Below the pieces are notes generated by a model. It was not told the origin of the DNA and made no database searches. It saw only the letters and a list, made by a program, of their open reading frames with translations. Source: Acidobacteriota bacterium (GTDB lineage: Bacteria > Actinomycetota > Thermoleophilia > Gaiellales > Gaiellaceae). Taken from it: DNA of 46,822 bases. Positions within the stretch are counted from its first letter, which is position 1; the number at the start of each line of letters is the position of its first letter. The stretch covers positions 1 to 46,822 of the forward strand of contig JAGWRZ010000026.1 of the NCBI GenBank assembly GCA_028876365.1, read 5' to 3'. Shown in pieces: positions 33,043-40,651 of this stretch. Both the position numbers and the translations under genes were made by a program.

Positions 33043-33731
33043 CGGGGACAGTCCCCATCACGAGACCGCGTGGGTGCGGTGACACCGTCGTTACACGGCG
33101 GTGGTAAGAGCTCCGACTCGGGCAGCTCGACCGCCATGTCGCGCCGCGCCGCCAGGATCTGGAGGACGAGGACCGTGTCGGCGACGCGACAGTCCTCGAG
33201 GAACTCGTCGCGCCGCTCGAACGACTCGAGCACGCTCGACACGTCGGCCGCATATTCGTTGCGGTCGAGCCCGGCGATCATGAGCAGCGCGTCGGCGACG
33301 TCGCGCGGAAAGTCCTCTCGCTCGACGAGCGCCTCCGCGGCGATGCGGGCGTCGACGTCGCGGCCGAGCACGAGGAAGGCGAGGACGGCCGCGTACGCGC
33401 CGATCGCCGATGCCGACTCGGCGGCGCCCGCGTCGAGCGCCCAGCGCGCGGCGTCCGACGCGTCGTCGCCGGCAAGGAGCAAGGCCTTCATCGCCGCGAT
33501 CGGCCGACCCCACGAGCCGGGCGGCGCGCCGGCGTCCCAGCTCTCGCGGTAGCGCTCCGCCGCGCGGCGCAGCCAGCCGCCCGCCTCGTCGCGCCGCCCG
33601 TCCATCAGCAGGCACACCCCCGCCGCCCACGCGGCGTTCCCGAGCTGCGTCAGCTGGCGCTGGTCGAGCTCGCGACTCTCGCCGCTCCGGTACCGCGCCT
33701 GCGCGTCCGCGGCCCGCTCCCTCCAGGTCAT
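33039..33731 (-). CDS. Conserved hypothetical protein, alpha-helical TPR-like
   Basis: A 230-residue protein of predicted alpha-helical hairpins (YRSGESRELDQRQLTQLGNA, CLLMDGRRDEAGGWLRRAAE, ADALLMIAGLDRNEYAADVS) that looks like a short helical-repeat protein. I do not know a function. It is divergent from fadA and convergent with pgl (4-base overlap). Its last roughly 14 residues (ending RSRDGDCPR) are encoded by the mobile-type repeat at 33043-33067, so the original C-terminus was probably replaced or extended when the repeat inserted. Confidence 0.75.
   Translation of the reverse strand: MTWRERAADAQARYRSGESRELDQRQLTQLGNAAWAAGVCLLMDGRRDEAGGWLRRAAERYRESWDAGAPPGSWGRPIAAMKALLLAGDDASDAARWALDAGAAESASAIGAYAAVLAFLVLGRDVDARIAAEALVEREDFPRDVADALLMIAGLDRNEYAADVSSVLESFERRDEFLEDCRVADTVLVLQILAARRDMAVELPESELLPPPCNDGVTAPTRSRDGDCPR
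33043..33067. repeat. Half copy of the GGGGACAGTCCCC repeat
   Basis: CGGGGACAGTCCCC followed by ATCACGAGACC matches the ends of the 14223-14365 element (left arm closely up to CATCACG, right-arm complement over the last bases). The opposite end is absent, so this is a solo terminus. It starts right after the pgl stop and lies inside the 3' end of the hypothetical gene on the other strand. Confidence 0.75.
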
Positions 33732-33751
33732 CCCGGCAGTCTACGAGCGTG

Positions 33752-33769
33752 TGATTGACTAGTCAGTCA
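33752..33769. promoter_or_regulatory. TetR/FadR-type palindrome at the fadAB start
   Basis: TGATTGACTAGTCAGTCA is palindromic around CTAG with a single mismatched pair. The sequence is of the type bound by TetR-family repressors of beta-oxidation genes. Its last A is the first base of the fadA ATG, so bound repressor would block initiation. No tetR gene is next to it. Confidence 0.7.
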
Positions 33770-34947
33770 TGCGCGAGGCGCGCGAGGTCTTCTTCGTCGA
33801 CGGCGTGCGCACGCCGTTCGGAAAAGCCGGCCCGAAGGGCCAATTCTGGCGAACGCGCGCCGACGACATGGCGGTGAAGGCCGTGCGCGAGCTCCTGCGC
33901 CGGAACCCGGAGATCCCCGCCGAGCGCATCGGCGAGGTCGTCTTCGCCGCCACCGCGCAGGTCGGCGACCAGGGCCTGACGCTCGGCCGCGACGTCGCGC
34001 TCCTCGCCGGCATCCCCGACACGGTCCCGGGCTTCGCCGTCGACCGCATGTGCGCCGGCGCGCTCACCGCCGTCACCGCCGCCGCGGGGGAGATCGCCCT
34101 CGGCGCGGCCGACGTCGCGCTCGCCGGAGGCGTCGAGCACATGGGCCACCACCCGATGGGCGCCGACGTCGAGCTCAATCCGCGCTTCGTCTCCGAGCGG
34201 CTCATCGACGAGTCGGCGGCGGTGATGGGCAAGACGGCGGAGAACCTCCACGACCGCTTCCCCGCGATCACACGCGAGCGCGCGGACGCGTTCGCGCTCG
34301 CGTCGCAGCAGAAGGCGACGGCGGCATGGGCGAACGGCGTCATGCGCGAGACCGTCGTCCCCATGGCCGTCTTCACCGACGACGGGTGGAGACTCGCCGA
34401 GAGCGACGAGTTCCTGCGGCCCGACACGAGCCTGGAGGGCCTCGCCGCGCTCGCGCCGGCGTTCCGCGCGGGCGGGCGCGTCACCGCCGGCAACTCCGCG
34501 GGGCTGACAGACGGCGCCACCGCCGCGTTCCTCGCCGCCGAGGACACCGTCGCCGAGCTCGGTCTCTCGCCGAAGCTCCGCCTCGTCGCCTACGCGTACA
34601 CGGGCGTCGAGCCGCACCTGATGGGGATCGGCCCGGTGCCGGCGACGAGACGCGTCCTCTCGCAGGCGGGGATCGAACTCGACGACGTCGACCTGTTCGA
34701 GCTGAACGAGCCGTTCGCCGCGCAGGTGCTCACCTGGTGCGACGAGCTCGGCGTCGCGGAGGACGATCACCGCCTCAACCCGTACGGAGGCGCGATCGCA
34801 TGCGGGCATCCGCTCGCGGCGACCGGCGTCCGCCTGGTCGCGCAGCTCGCATACGGCCTGCGAGAGCGCCGCGGACGATACGGCCTCACCGCGCTCTGCA
34901 TCGGCATGGGGATGGGCGCCGCGATCCTGTGGGAGAACGTTGGCTGA
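33769..34947 (+). CDS. fadA: Acetyl-CoA acyltransferase (3-ketoacyl-CoA thiolase)
   Basis: A 392-residue thiolase catalysing the last step of beta-oxidation (3-ketoacyl-CoA + CoA to acetyl-CoA + shortened acyl-CoA). Active-site residues: nucleophilic Cys 95 (DRMCAGAL), His 347 (CGHP) and Cys 377 (LCIGMGMG), with NEPFAAQ and GGVEHMG also present. Full length. The stop overlaps the fadB start by 8 bases, so it forms a two-subunit trifunctional complex with FadB. A palindrome touching the ATG suggests TetR-type control by fatty acyl-CoA. Confidence 0.96.
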   Translation: MREAREVFFVDGVRTPFGKAGPKGQFWRTRADDMAVKAVRELLRRNPEIPAERIGEVVFAATAQVGDQGLTLGRDVALLAGIPDTVPGFAVDRMCAGALTAVTAAAGEIALGAADVALAGGVEHMGHHPMGADVELNPRFVSERLIDESAAVMGKTAENLHDRFPAITRERADAFALASQQKATAAWANGVMRETVVPMAVFTDDGWRLAESDEFLRPDTSLEGLAALAPAFRAGGRVTAGNSAGLTDGATAAFLAAEDTVAELGLSPKLRLVAYAYTGVEPHLMGIGPVPATRRVLSQAGIELDDVDLFELNEPFAAQVLTWCDELGVAEDDHRLNPYGGAIACGHPLAATGVRLVAQLAYGLRERRGRYGLTALCIGMGMGAAILWENVG

Positions 34948-36751
34948 CACCAGGTTCACGCTCAACCGCGCCGGTTCGGTCGCGCTCGTCACGATCGACA
35001 ACGGCGAGGATCACCGCGTCCCGACGACGCTCGGCCGGTCCGCGTTCGCGTCGGCGGTGGCGGTGATGGACGAGCTCGAGCGCGGCGAGTGGTCTGCGGC
35101 CGTCTTCACCGGCAAGCCGTTCGTCTTCTGCGTCGGAGCCGACATCGACGAGCTCGGGCGAATCGATGACCCGCGGGAGGGAATCCGCGCCGGCCATGGC
35201 CTCTTCACGCGGATCCGCGCGCTCCCGTTCCCCACCGTCGCCGCGATCAACGGCGCCTGCCTCGGAGGCGGCCTCGAGCTCGCACTGCACTGCACGGCCC
35301 GCACGATCTCCTCCGACGTGCGCCACGTCGGCTTCCCCGAGGTCGCGCTCTCGATCATCCCCGGCTGGGGCGGGACGCAGCTCCTGCCCCGCCTCGTCGG
35401 CCCGGAGAGGGCGGCCCGCGTCATCGTCCTCAACCCCCTTCGGCAGAACAGGTTGCTCAAGGCAGCGGAGGCGGTCGAGCTCGGGATCGCCGACGCGCTT
35501 CTCTCCCCGGTCGAGTTCGTCGACGAGTCGATCACGTTCGCGCGGTCGCTCTCGCTCGACCGCCCCGCGCCCGACTGGTCCGACCTCGAGACCGTCGTCC
35601 GTAAGACGCGCGCGAAGATCGACGACGCCGTGCACGGCGCGACGCGTGCGCCGTACGTGGCGCTCGAGCTCATCGCCGCCGCGCGCGACTCGTCGCTCGA
35701 GGAGGGCTACGCGGCCGAGGAGGATGCGATGGCGGAGCTCCTGAGAAGCCCGCAGGCGCAGGCGGCCGCGTATTCGTTCACCGTCGTCGAGCGGCGGTCG
35801 AAGCGGCCGCCGAACCTCCCGGAGGCGAGGCCGCGCGCGATCGGCAAGGTCGGGATCGTCGGCGCCGGCCTGATGGCGACCCAGCTCGCGACGCTCTTCC
35901 TCGAGCGCCTCGAGGTCCCGGTCGTCCTCCGCGACGTCGACCAGATGCGCGTCGACGACGCGCTCGCCTCCATCCGCGCGAGCGTGAAGCCGTTCCTCGC
36001 GTCCATCGTCGAGGGCGGCACCGGTTGGGAGAGGTTCGCCGGTTGCGACCTCGTGCTCGAGGCGGTGTTCGAGGAGATGGAGGTCAAGCGCGAGGTGCTC
36101 GCAACGGTCCGCGAGATCGCGCCCGGCGCGATCCTCGCGACGAACACGTCCTCGCTCTCCGTCGAGGCGATGGGCGCCGACGTCGGCCTGCACTTCTTCA
36201 ACCCCGTCGCCGTCATGCCGCTCGTCGAGATCGTGCGGACACCCCGGACGACCGACGAGCAGCTCGCGACCGCGTGGGAGGTCGTCAAGAATCTGCGCAA
36301 GCGCGGCGTCCTCGTCGGCGACGCTCCCGGCTTCGTCGTCAACCGGCTCCTGACGCGCATGACGACGGCGCTGATGGGGAGCTCGGCCGCGGACGCGGAC
36401 GAGGCGATCCTCTCCCTCGGGATGCCGATGGCGCCCTCCGTCCTGCGCGAGATGGTCGGCCCGGCGGTCGCCCAGCACGTGCTCGAGACGATGCATCGCG
36501 CCTGGCCCGACCGCTTCCCGCTCGAGCCTCCCGCCGGCCGGGAGGAGCGAGGCGTCGAGGAGATCCGGGAGGACGCGCTCGCCGCCGTCGCGGACGAGGT
36601 GCGGCACATGCTCGCCGACGGCGTCGTCGCCGATCCGGCCGACGTCGACGCCTGCCTCATCCTCGGTGCGGGTTGGCCACTCTTTCTCGGCGGCGCCGTC
36701 ACGCGGCCTACACTCGTGGCCGATGCGGATGTCGTGGCGGAAGCTCGCTGA
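34940..36751 (+). CDS. fadB: Fatty-acid oxidation complex alpha subunit (enoyl-CoA hydratase/3-hydroxyacyl-CoA dehydrogenase)
   Basis: A 603-residue fusion. Residues 1-about 200 are the crotonase domain, with both catalytic glutamates (GGGLELALHC and FPEVALSIIPGWGGTQ). From about 300, the dehydrogenase has the NAD motif IVGAGLMATQLATLF (Ala in place of the usual second Gly, as in actinobacterial FadB), the catalytic His in LHFFNPVAVMPLVEI, and the C-terminal domain GDAPGFVVNRLL. It is about 100 residues shorter than E. coli FadB. TTG 34940 overlaps the fadA stop. Pairs with FadA. Confidence 0.95.
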   Translation: MADTRFTLNRAGSVALVTIDNGEDHRVPTTLGRSAFASAVAVMDELERGEWSAAVFTGKPFVFCVGADIDELGRIDDPREGIRAGHGLFTRIRALPFPTVAAINGACLGGGLELALHCTARTISSDVRHVGFPEVALSIIPGWGGTQLLPRLVGPERAARVIVLNPLRQNRLLKAAEAVELGIADALLSPVEFVDESITFARSLSLDRPAPDWSDLETVVRKTRAKIDDAVHGATRAPYVALELIAAARDSSLEEGYAAEEDAMAELLRSPQAQAAAYSFTVVERRSKRPPNLPEARPRAIGKVGIVGAGLMATQLATLFLERLEVPVVLRDVDQMRVDDALASIRASVKPFLASIVEGGTGWERFAGCDLVLEAVFEEMEVKREVLATVREIAPGAILATNTSSLSVEAMGADVGLHFFNPVAVMPLVEIVRTPRTTDEQLATAWEVVKNLRKRGVLVGDAPGFVVNRLLTRMTTALMGSSAADADEAILSLGMPMAPSVLREMVGPAVAQHVLETMHRAWPDRFPLEPPAGREERGVEEIREDALAAVADEVRHMLADGVVADPADVDACLILGAGWPLFLGGAVTRPTLVADADVVAEAR

Positions 36752-37295
36752 CTGGGTCGTCACGATCGGGCTCGCGGTCGGCTTCGTCCTCGTCTTCGAG
36801 GCGGAGATCGCGAAGCCGTACCGCATCCCCTCGTCGTCGATGGAGCCGACGCTGCACTGTGCGCGGCCCGGGCCCTGGTGCCTCGGCGGGTCGAACGACC
36901 GCGTGCTCGTCAACCGGCTCGCCTACGACTTCGGAAGCCCGCAGCGCGGGCAGATCGTCGTCTTCACGACGCCGCCCGCCGCGGCGAGATGCGCTCCCGG
37001 CGACGGCGGCTCGACCTTCGTCAAGCGGCTGATCGGCCTTCCCGGCGACACCGTGACAGAGCGCGACGGCTTCGTCTCCGTCGACGGAAAGCCGCTGCAC
37101 GAGGGCTACGTCGACCCCGCTCTTCGCGACCACGGATCCGGGACATGGCACGTGCCGGCGGGCGGCTACTTCTTCATGGGCGACGACCGGATCCACTCCT
37201 GCGACTCGCGCGTCTGGGGAACCGTCCCGCGCCACGACCTCATCGGGCCGGTGCTCCTGACGTACTGGCCGCCGGACCGGATCTCCCTCCACTAG
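36723..37295 (+). CDS. lepB: Signal peptidase I
   Basis: A 190-residue membrane peptidase that removes Sec signal peptides, such as those of the binding proteins and the small peptide in this window. One N-terminal membrane helix (about 9-26) leads to the catalytic Ser 39 (PSSSMEPT); the general base is Lys 101 (FVKRLIGLPGD); GYFFMGDDRIHSCDSRVWG is the conserved box E region. It starts at ATG 36723, or the second ATG at 36729, and overlaps the fadB 3' end by about 29 bases. Four cysteines in the short loop region are unusual. Confidence 0.95.
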   Translation: MRMSWRKLADWVVTIGLAVGFVLVFEAEIAKPYRIPSSSMEPTLHCARPGPWCLGGSNDRVLVNRLAYDFGSPQRGQIVVFTTPPAAARCAPGDGGSTFVKRLIGLPGDTVTERDGFVSVDGKPLHEGYVDPALRDHGSGTWHVPAGGYFFMGDDRIHSCDSRVWGTVPRHDLIGPVLLTYWPPDRISLH

Positions 37296-37304
37296 GCTCG
37301 ACCC

Positions 37305-37889
37305 GTGGCAGACGACTGGCGCATCCGCATCGAGGTCGAGGGCTCCCACGCCGGCGGCCTGCTCGACCGCCTCGGCGCCGAGCTCGACGAGGAAGCCCGC
37401 GAGCTCGCCCGCGCCCTGGAGCAGAAGCGGCTCGCCGTCTCCCGCGACGGCGACGAGATCTTCGTGTACGCCTCGACCCGCGCGGAGGCGGAGAGCGCGC
37501 ACGCCGTCGTCGAGTCCCAGCTCCGGAGCCTCGGCGGCGCGGCCAAGGCGAGCCGCGTCGAGCACTGGCTCGAGGACGAAGAGCGCTGGGACGACGAGCC
37601 TCGGGAGGGGACGTGGGAAGAGGAGGAGGTCGACCACGGCTACGCCCCGTGGGAGGTCCGCGTCAGATGCGAGTCCCGCGACGCGGCCCGCTCGCTCGCC
37701 GAGGCGCTCGAGTCAGAGGGCTATCGGCCGGTCCGCCGCTCCCACTTCCTCATCGTCGGCGCTGCCTCCAAGGAGGACGCAGACGCCCTCGCGCAGCGCC
37801 TCCACGGCAGCGTCGAGCTGGGCGGCGAGGTCGTCTGGGAGGCGACGCCCGCGAACCCCTTCGCCATCTTCGGCGGCCTCGGAGGCTAG
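37305..37889 (+). CDS. Conserved acidic hypothetical protein
   Basis: A 194-residue soluble, acidic protein. Two similar alpha/beta halves can be seen: WRIRIEVEGSHAGGLLDRLG ... DEIFVYASTRAEAESAHAVV, and WEVRVRCESRDAARSLAEAL ... HFLIVGAASKEDADALAQRL, separated by a very acidic linker (EDEERWDDEPREGTWEEEEV). The duplicated pattern suggests a tandem ferredoxin-like/ACT-like fold, which is inference. GTG 37305 follows lepB by 9 bases, so it is probably cotranscribed. Function unknown. Confidence 0.85.
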   Translation: MADDWRIRIEVEGSHAGGLLDRLGAELDEEARELARALEQKRLAVSRDGDEIFVYASTRAEAESAHAVVESQLRSLGGAAKASRVEHWLEDEERWDDEPREGTWEEEEVDHGYAPWEVRVRCESRDAARSLAEALESEGYRPVRRSHFLIVGAASKEDADALAQRLHGSVELGGEVVWEATPANPFAIFGGLGG

Positions 37890-37904
37890 GTCCAGGCCCG
37901 TCAG

Positions 37905-37932
37905 TTGACGCTCCGGCCGCGCGGGGTATGCT
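37905..37932 (+). promoter_or_regulatory. Promoter of the helicase gene
   Basis: TTGACG (37905-37910), 16 bases, TATGCT (37927-37932). Transcription would start near 37939, giving a leader of about 73 bases before the ATG at 38012. Confidence 0.65.
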
Positions 37933-37988
37933 TGGTGGAGCGCGGCTCGCCCAGGGGACTCGTCGAGCGGCGCCACCTTTGGAAGTCT

Positions 37989-38007
37989 GCAGCGCGTCGT
38001 GCGCTGC
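37989..38007 (+). promoter_or_regulatory. 5'-leader hairpin immediately before the helicase start
   Basis: GCAGCGC (37989-37995) pairs perfectly with GCGCTGC (38001-38007) across a 5-base loop, ending 4 bases before the ATG. No Shine-Dalgarno sequence is visible in between. It would hide or replace the ribosome-entry region, so translation may be controlled by temperature or a binding protein. Confidence 0.5.
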
Positions 38008-38011
38008 GCAT

Positions 38012-40651
38012 ATGCAAGAAGCCACTCAGCAGACGACGACCTTTGCGGAGGCGACCGACCCGCTCGCCGCCGCGGCGTACCGCGCAGAGGCGTGGGCAGG
38101 CGAGCCGTTCCTCCGGGACGGCGAGAGCCCCGATCAGGCGCTCGCGGCCGGTACGGCGCGCCGCCGCGCGCTCGACGAGGCGATCGCCGAGATCGACGAC
38201 GGCAAGCGCTCGCCGAGCACGCAGTGGAAGGTGCGCTTCGGGCTCATGCTCGGCCTCGAGCGCGTCCTCGCCGAGCCGGAGCCGCGAACGAAGGCGGGCA
38301 CCGCTCTCCGCAGGCACCAGGTCGACGCACTCGCCGGGATGCTCACCGAGCTGATCGCGGCGACGCAGCGCGAGGAGGAGAAGGAGAACGGCAACGGGCA
38401 CGCCGTCGTGGCCGAGGTCGAGGAGGAGGACGACGAGGACGAGGTCGTCGAGGGCGACGACGAGGACGAGCCGATCGAGCTCACGCCCGAGCAGGATCCG
38501 GGCGCGGTCCGCCGCTATCGCTTCCGCCACCCGACGGCGTCCGGCAAGACGATTGCGGCTGCGGGCTTCGTCGAGGCGGCGCGCACCCTCGGCGTCCTCA
38601 TCCTCACGCACCGCCGCCTCCTCGTCTCGCAGTTCGAGCGCGACCTGAAGACGGAGGGCTACGCCGACCGCTACACCGACGCGATCGAGCGTGGACGTGA
38701 AGGGAAGCGGACGAACCCGCTCACGATCCAGACGTACGCGTGGTTCGCACGCCACGTGGACACGCTGAGCCGCGACGCGTACCAGCTCGTCATCTGCGAT
38801 GAGGCGCACACGGCGCTCGGAGAGAAGACGTCGGCTGCGATCCGCTCGTTCCCGGAGCCCATCTACATCGGCATGACCGCGACCGAGCAGCTGATCGCGA
38901 AGCAGGTCTCGGACGTCTTTCCCGCGTCGGTCGACGATCTCCCGCTGCAGGACGCCGCCCGGCGCGGGCTGATCGCTCCGCTTCGCTGCCTGCGGGTCCC
39001 GCCGGTCGCCGCCATCAACTCGGTGCCGATCGTCGGCGGCGACTTCGACCAGGAGATCCTCGCAAAGACGCTCGACCATCAGGCGCTGAACCAGGCCGCA
39101 GCGAGCCTCTACCGCGATCGCTTCGACAACACGCCCGGCATCGTCTATGCGGCCGGCGTCGACCATGCGTACAACCTCGCCCAGGAGTTCCGTGCTGCGG
39201 GCCTCAAGGCCGAGGCGGTGTCGGGGCGCACACCGCCGGTGCGCCTGGCCGAGACGCTCGCCGCCTACGAGCGCGGCGAGATCAACGTTCTCATCAACGC
39301 GCAGCTGCTCGCGGAAGGATGGAACTCACCGCGCGCGACGGTGTGCATGCATCTCGCGCCCACGGCGTCGCGCCGGGTCTATCAGCAGCGCGTCGGCCGC
39401 ATCATGCGCATGCATCCGCGCAAGGAGGCGGGCATCGTCGTCGACTTCGTCCCGAAGGGCGCGACGCACAACGAGCGCGTCGTCTCGTTGCACTCCCTCC
39501 TCGATGCGGACTTCTACCGCGAGGGTGCGCGGGTCACGCCGGCGCCGCGCCGGCGTGCGCAGCGCCGAGCGCGCCGTCGCCTGACGCCCGCGCCGTGGCT
39601 CGTGCCGGTGACGCCCGACGTCCGGCGTCGTATCGCCGTCATCCAGCGCGAATGGCAGCGCGTCGATCCGCGCTTCCTCGACGACGACGAGCAGCGGTAC
39701 TGGGCGGCGATCGCCGGCCGCCAGATCCGTTTCGACGAGCGCGCGTCCTTCGTGCTGAAGCTGACCGAGGGCCGCGCCAGCAAGGGCGCGCTCGAGCAGT
39801 TCCTGTCCACGTGCGCAGCCGAGAACCCGAACAGACGCTTGCGCCTGATGGCGCTGCAGGACCGCGTGTCGATGCGTGTCGAGCGCGCCGACTTCGACGA
39901 CCTGGTCACACTCGTGACGCAGGCGCCGACATGGGAGAAGGAGCGGCTGGCGGGCATCCGCGTGCTGCTGCGTGCGATCGCCGACGGCAAGCCGGATGCC
40001 CCCGACCAGATCCTCGCGCGCTGGACGTGGCGCCTCGCACGCGCGACGCGCAAGGTTCAGGACCGGCGCGCATCGACCGAGCACCCGGAGGCGAAGCGGC
40101 TGCTCGGCGCGCTCGCCAACTCCCGCGGGCACCGGCACGAGGAGAACGCGGCGAAGCTCGTGCAGACGGCGCTCGAGGTGCCGGCCCAAGTGGGGGCGGC
40201 GCTGCTCGCGTCCGCCGAGGGCTACACGCCGCGTGCGACGAAGCTCCTCGACGACGCGCGCGAGCGGCTCGGCACGGTCCAGGAGGTCGCGCTCGCGCTC
40301 TCGGAGAACCTCCCCGCGCCGAAGCAGGCGTCCGGGTCGCGCCGGCGGAGGCGGCGGCGCAAGAAGAAGCCGGGCGAGGAGGGAGCCGCGGTGACGACAC
40401 CGACGGCCGCCGAGGGAGAGGCGTCTACGCCGAAGCGGCGGCGCAGGCGGCGCAAGCCGTCAACGCCGGGCGAGAGCCAGCAGGCCGAGGCCGCCGAAGG
40501 CGATGCAGGGCCCGGCGAGGGCCCAGGTGACGCTCCCGCTCATGAACGACCCGCCGAGCACGCCGATGCCCTGAAAGAAGAACACGGCACCCGCGACGAC
40601 GCACACGAGACCGAGGCCGCCGGCGGCGGCGCGCAGGAGGAGCACGGGTAG
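38012..40651 (+). CDS. DEAH-type superfamily-2 helicase with acidic insertion and basic tail
   Basis: An 879-residue helicase. RRHQVDAL (about 100-107) resembles the motif that precedes motif I; then an acidic insertion (about 132-160) separates it from Walker A PTASGKT (174-180). DEAH is at 263-266, TAT at 289-291, and motif VI QQRVGRIMRMHP near 458-469. The C-terminal half is unlike standard helicases and ends in two arginine/lysine runs (about 775-785 and 810-817), then a low-complexity tail encoded opposite the small membrane gene at 40460-40645. The substrate (RNA or DNA) cannot be told. A promoter and a leader hairpin precede it. Confidence 0.9.
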   Translation: MQEATQQTTTFAEATDPLAAAAYRAEAWAGEPFLRDGESPDQALAAGTARRRALDEAIAEIDDGKRSPSTQWKVRFGLMLGLERVLAEPEPRTKAGTALRRHQVDALAGMLTELIAATQREEEKENGNGHAVVAEVEEEDDEDEVVEGDDEDEPIELTPEQDPGAVRRYRFRHPTASGKTIAAAGFVEAARTLGVLILTHRRLLVSQFERDLKTEGYADRYTDAIERGREGKRTNPLTIQTYAWFARHVDTLSRDAYQLVICDEAHTALGEKTSAAIRSFPEPIYIGMTATEQLIAKQVSDVFPASVDDLPLQDAARRGLIAPLRCLRVPPVAAINSVPIVGGDFDQEILAKTLDHQALNQAAASLYRDRFDNTPGIVYAAGVDHAYNLAQEFRAAGLKAEAVSGRTPPVRLAETLAAYERGEINVLINAQLLAEGWNSPRATVCMHLAPTASRRVYQQRVGRIMRMHPRKEAGIVVDFVPKGATHNERVVSLHSLLDADFYREGARVTPAPRRRAQRRARRRLTPAPWLVPVTPDVRRRIAVIQREWQRVDPRFLDDDEQRYWAAIAGRQIRFDERASFVLKLTEGRASKGALEQFLSTCAAENPNRRLRLMALQDRVSMRVERADFDDLVTLVTQAPTWEKERLAGIRVLLRAIADGKPDAPDQILARWTWRLARATRKVQDRRASTEHPEAKRLLGALANSRGHRHEENAAKLVQTALEVPAQVGAALLASAEGYTPRATKLLDDARERLGTVQEVALALSENLPAPKQASGSRRRRRRRKKKPGEEGAAVTTPTAAEGEASTPKRRRRRRKPSTPGESQQAEAAEGDAGPGEGPGDAPAHERPAEHADALKEEHGTRDDAHETEAAGGGAQEEHG
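40460..40645 (-). CDS. Small two-helix membrane protein, antisense to the helicase 3' end
   Basis: A 61-residue ORF with two predicted membrane helices (about 9-28 and 39-58) and the connecting loop GVLGGSFMSGSVTW. That GVLGGSF motif is, as I recall, a mark of a widespread small actinobacterial membrane protein of unknown function. GTG 40645 is 6 bases after the PAC2 stop on the same strand, which supports it as a real operon member. It lies entirely within the helicase ORF on the other strand. No Shine-Dalgarno; coupling from PAC2 is likely. Confidence 0.7.
   Translation of the reverse strand: MLLLRAAAGGLGLVCVVAGAVFFFQGIGVLGGSFMSGSVTWALAGPCIAFGGLGLLALARR

Noticed and set aside
36878-38011. 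378-codon upstream extension of the helicase
   Set aside because: Arg-rich nonsense opposite or over lepB and the hypothetical gene; a good promoter and ATG exist at 37905-38014.
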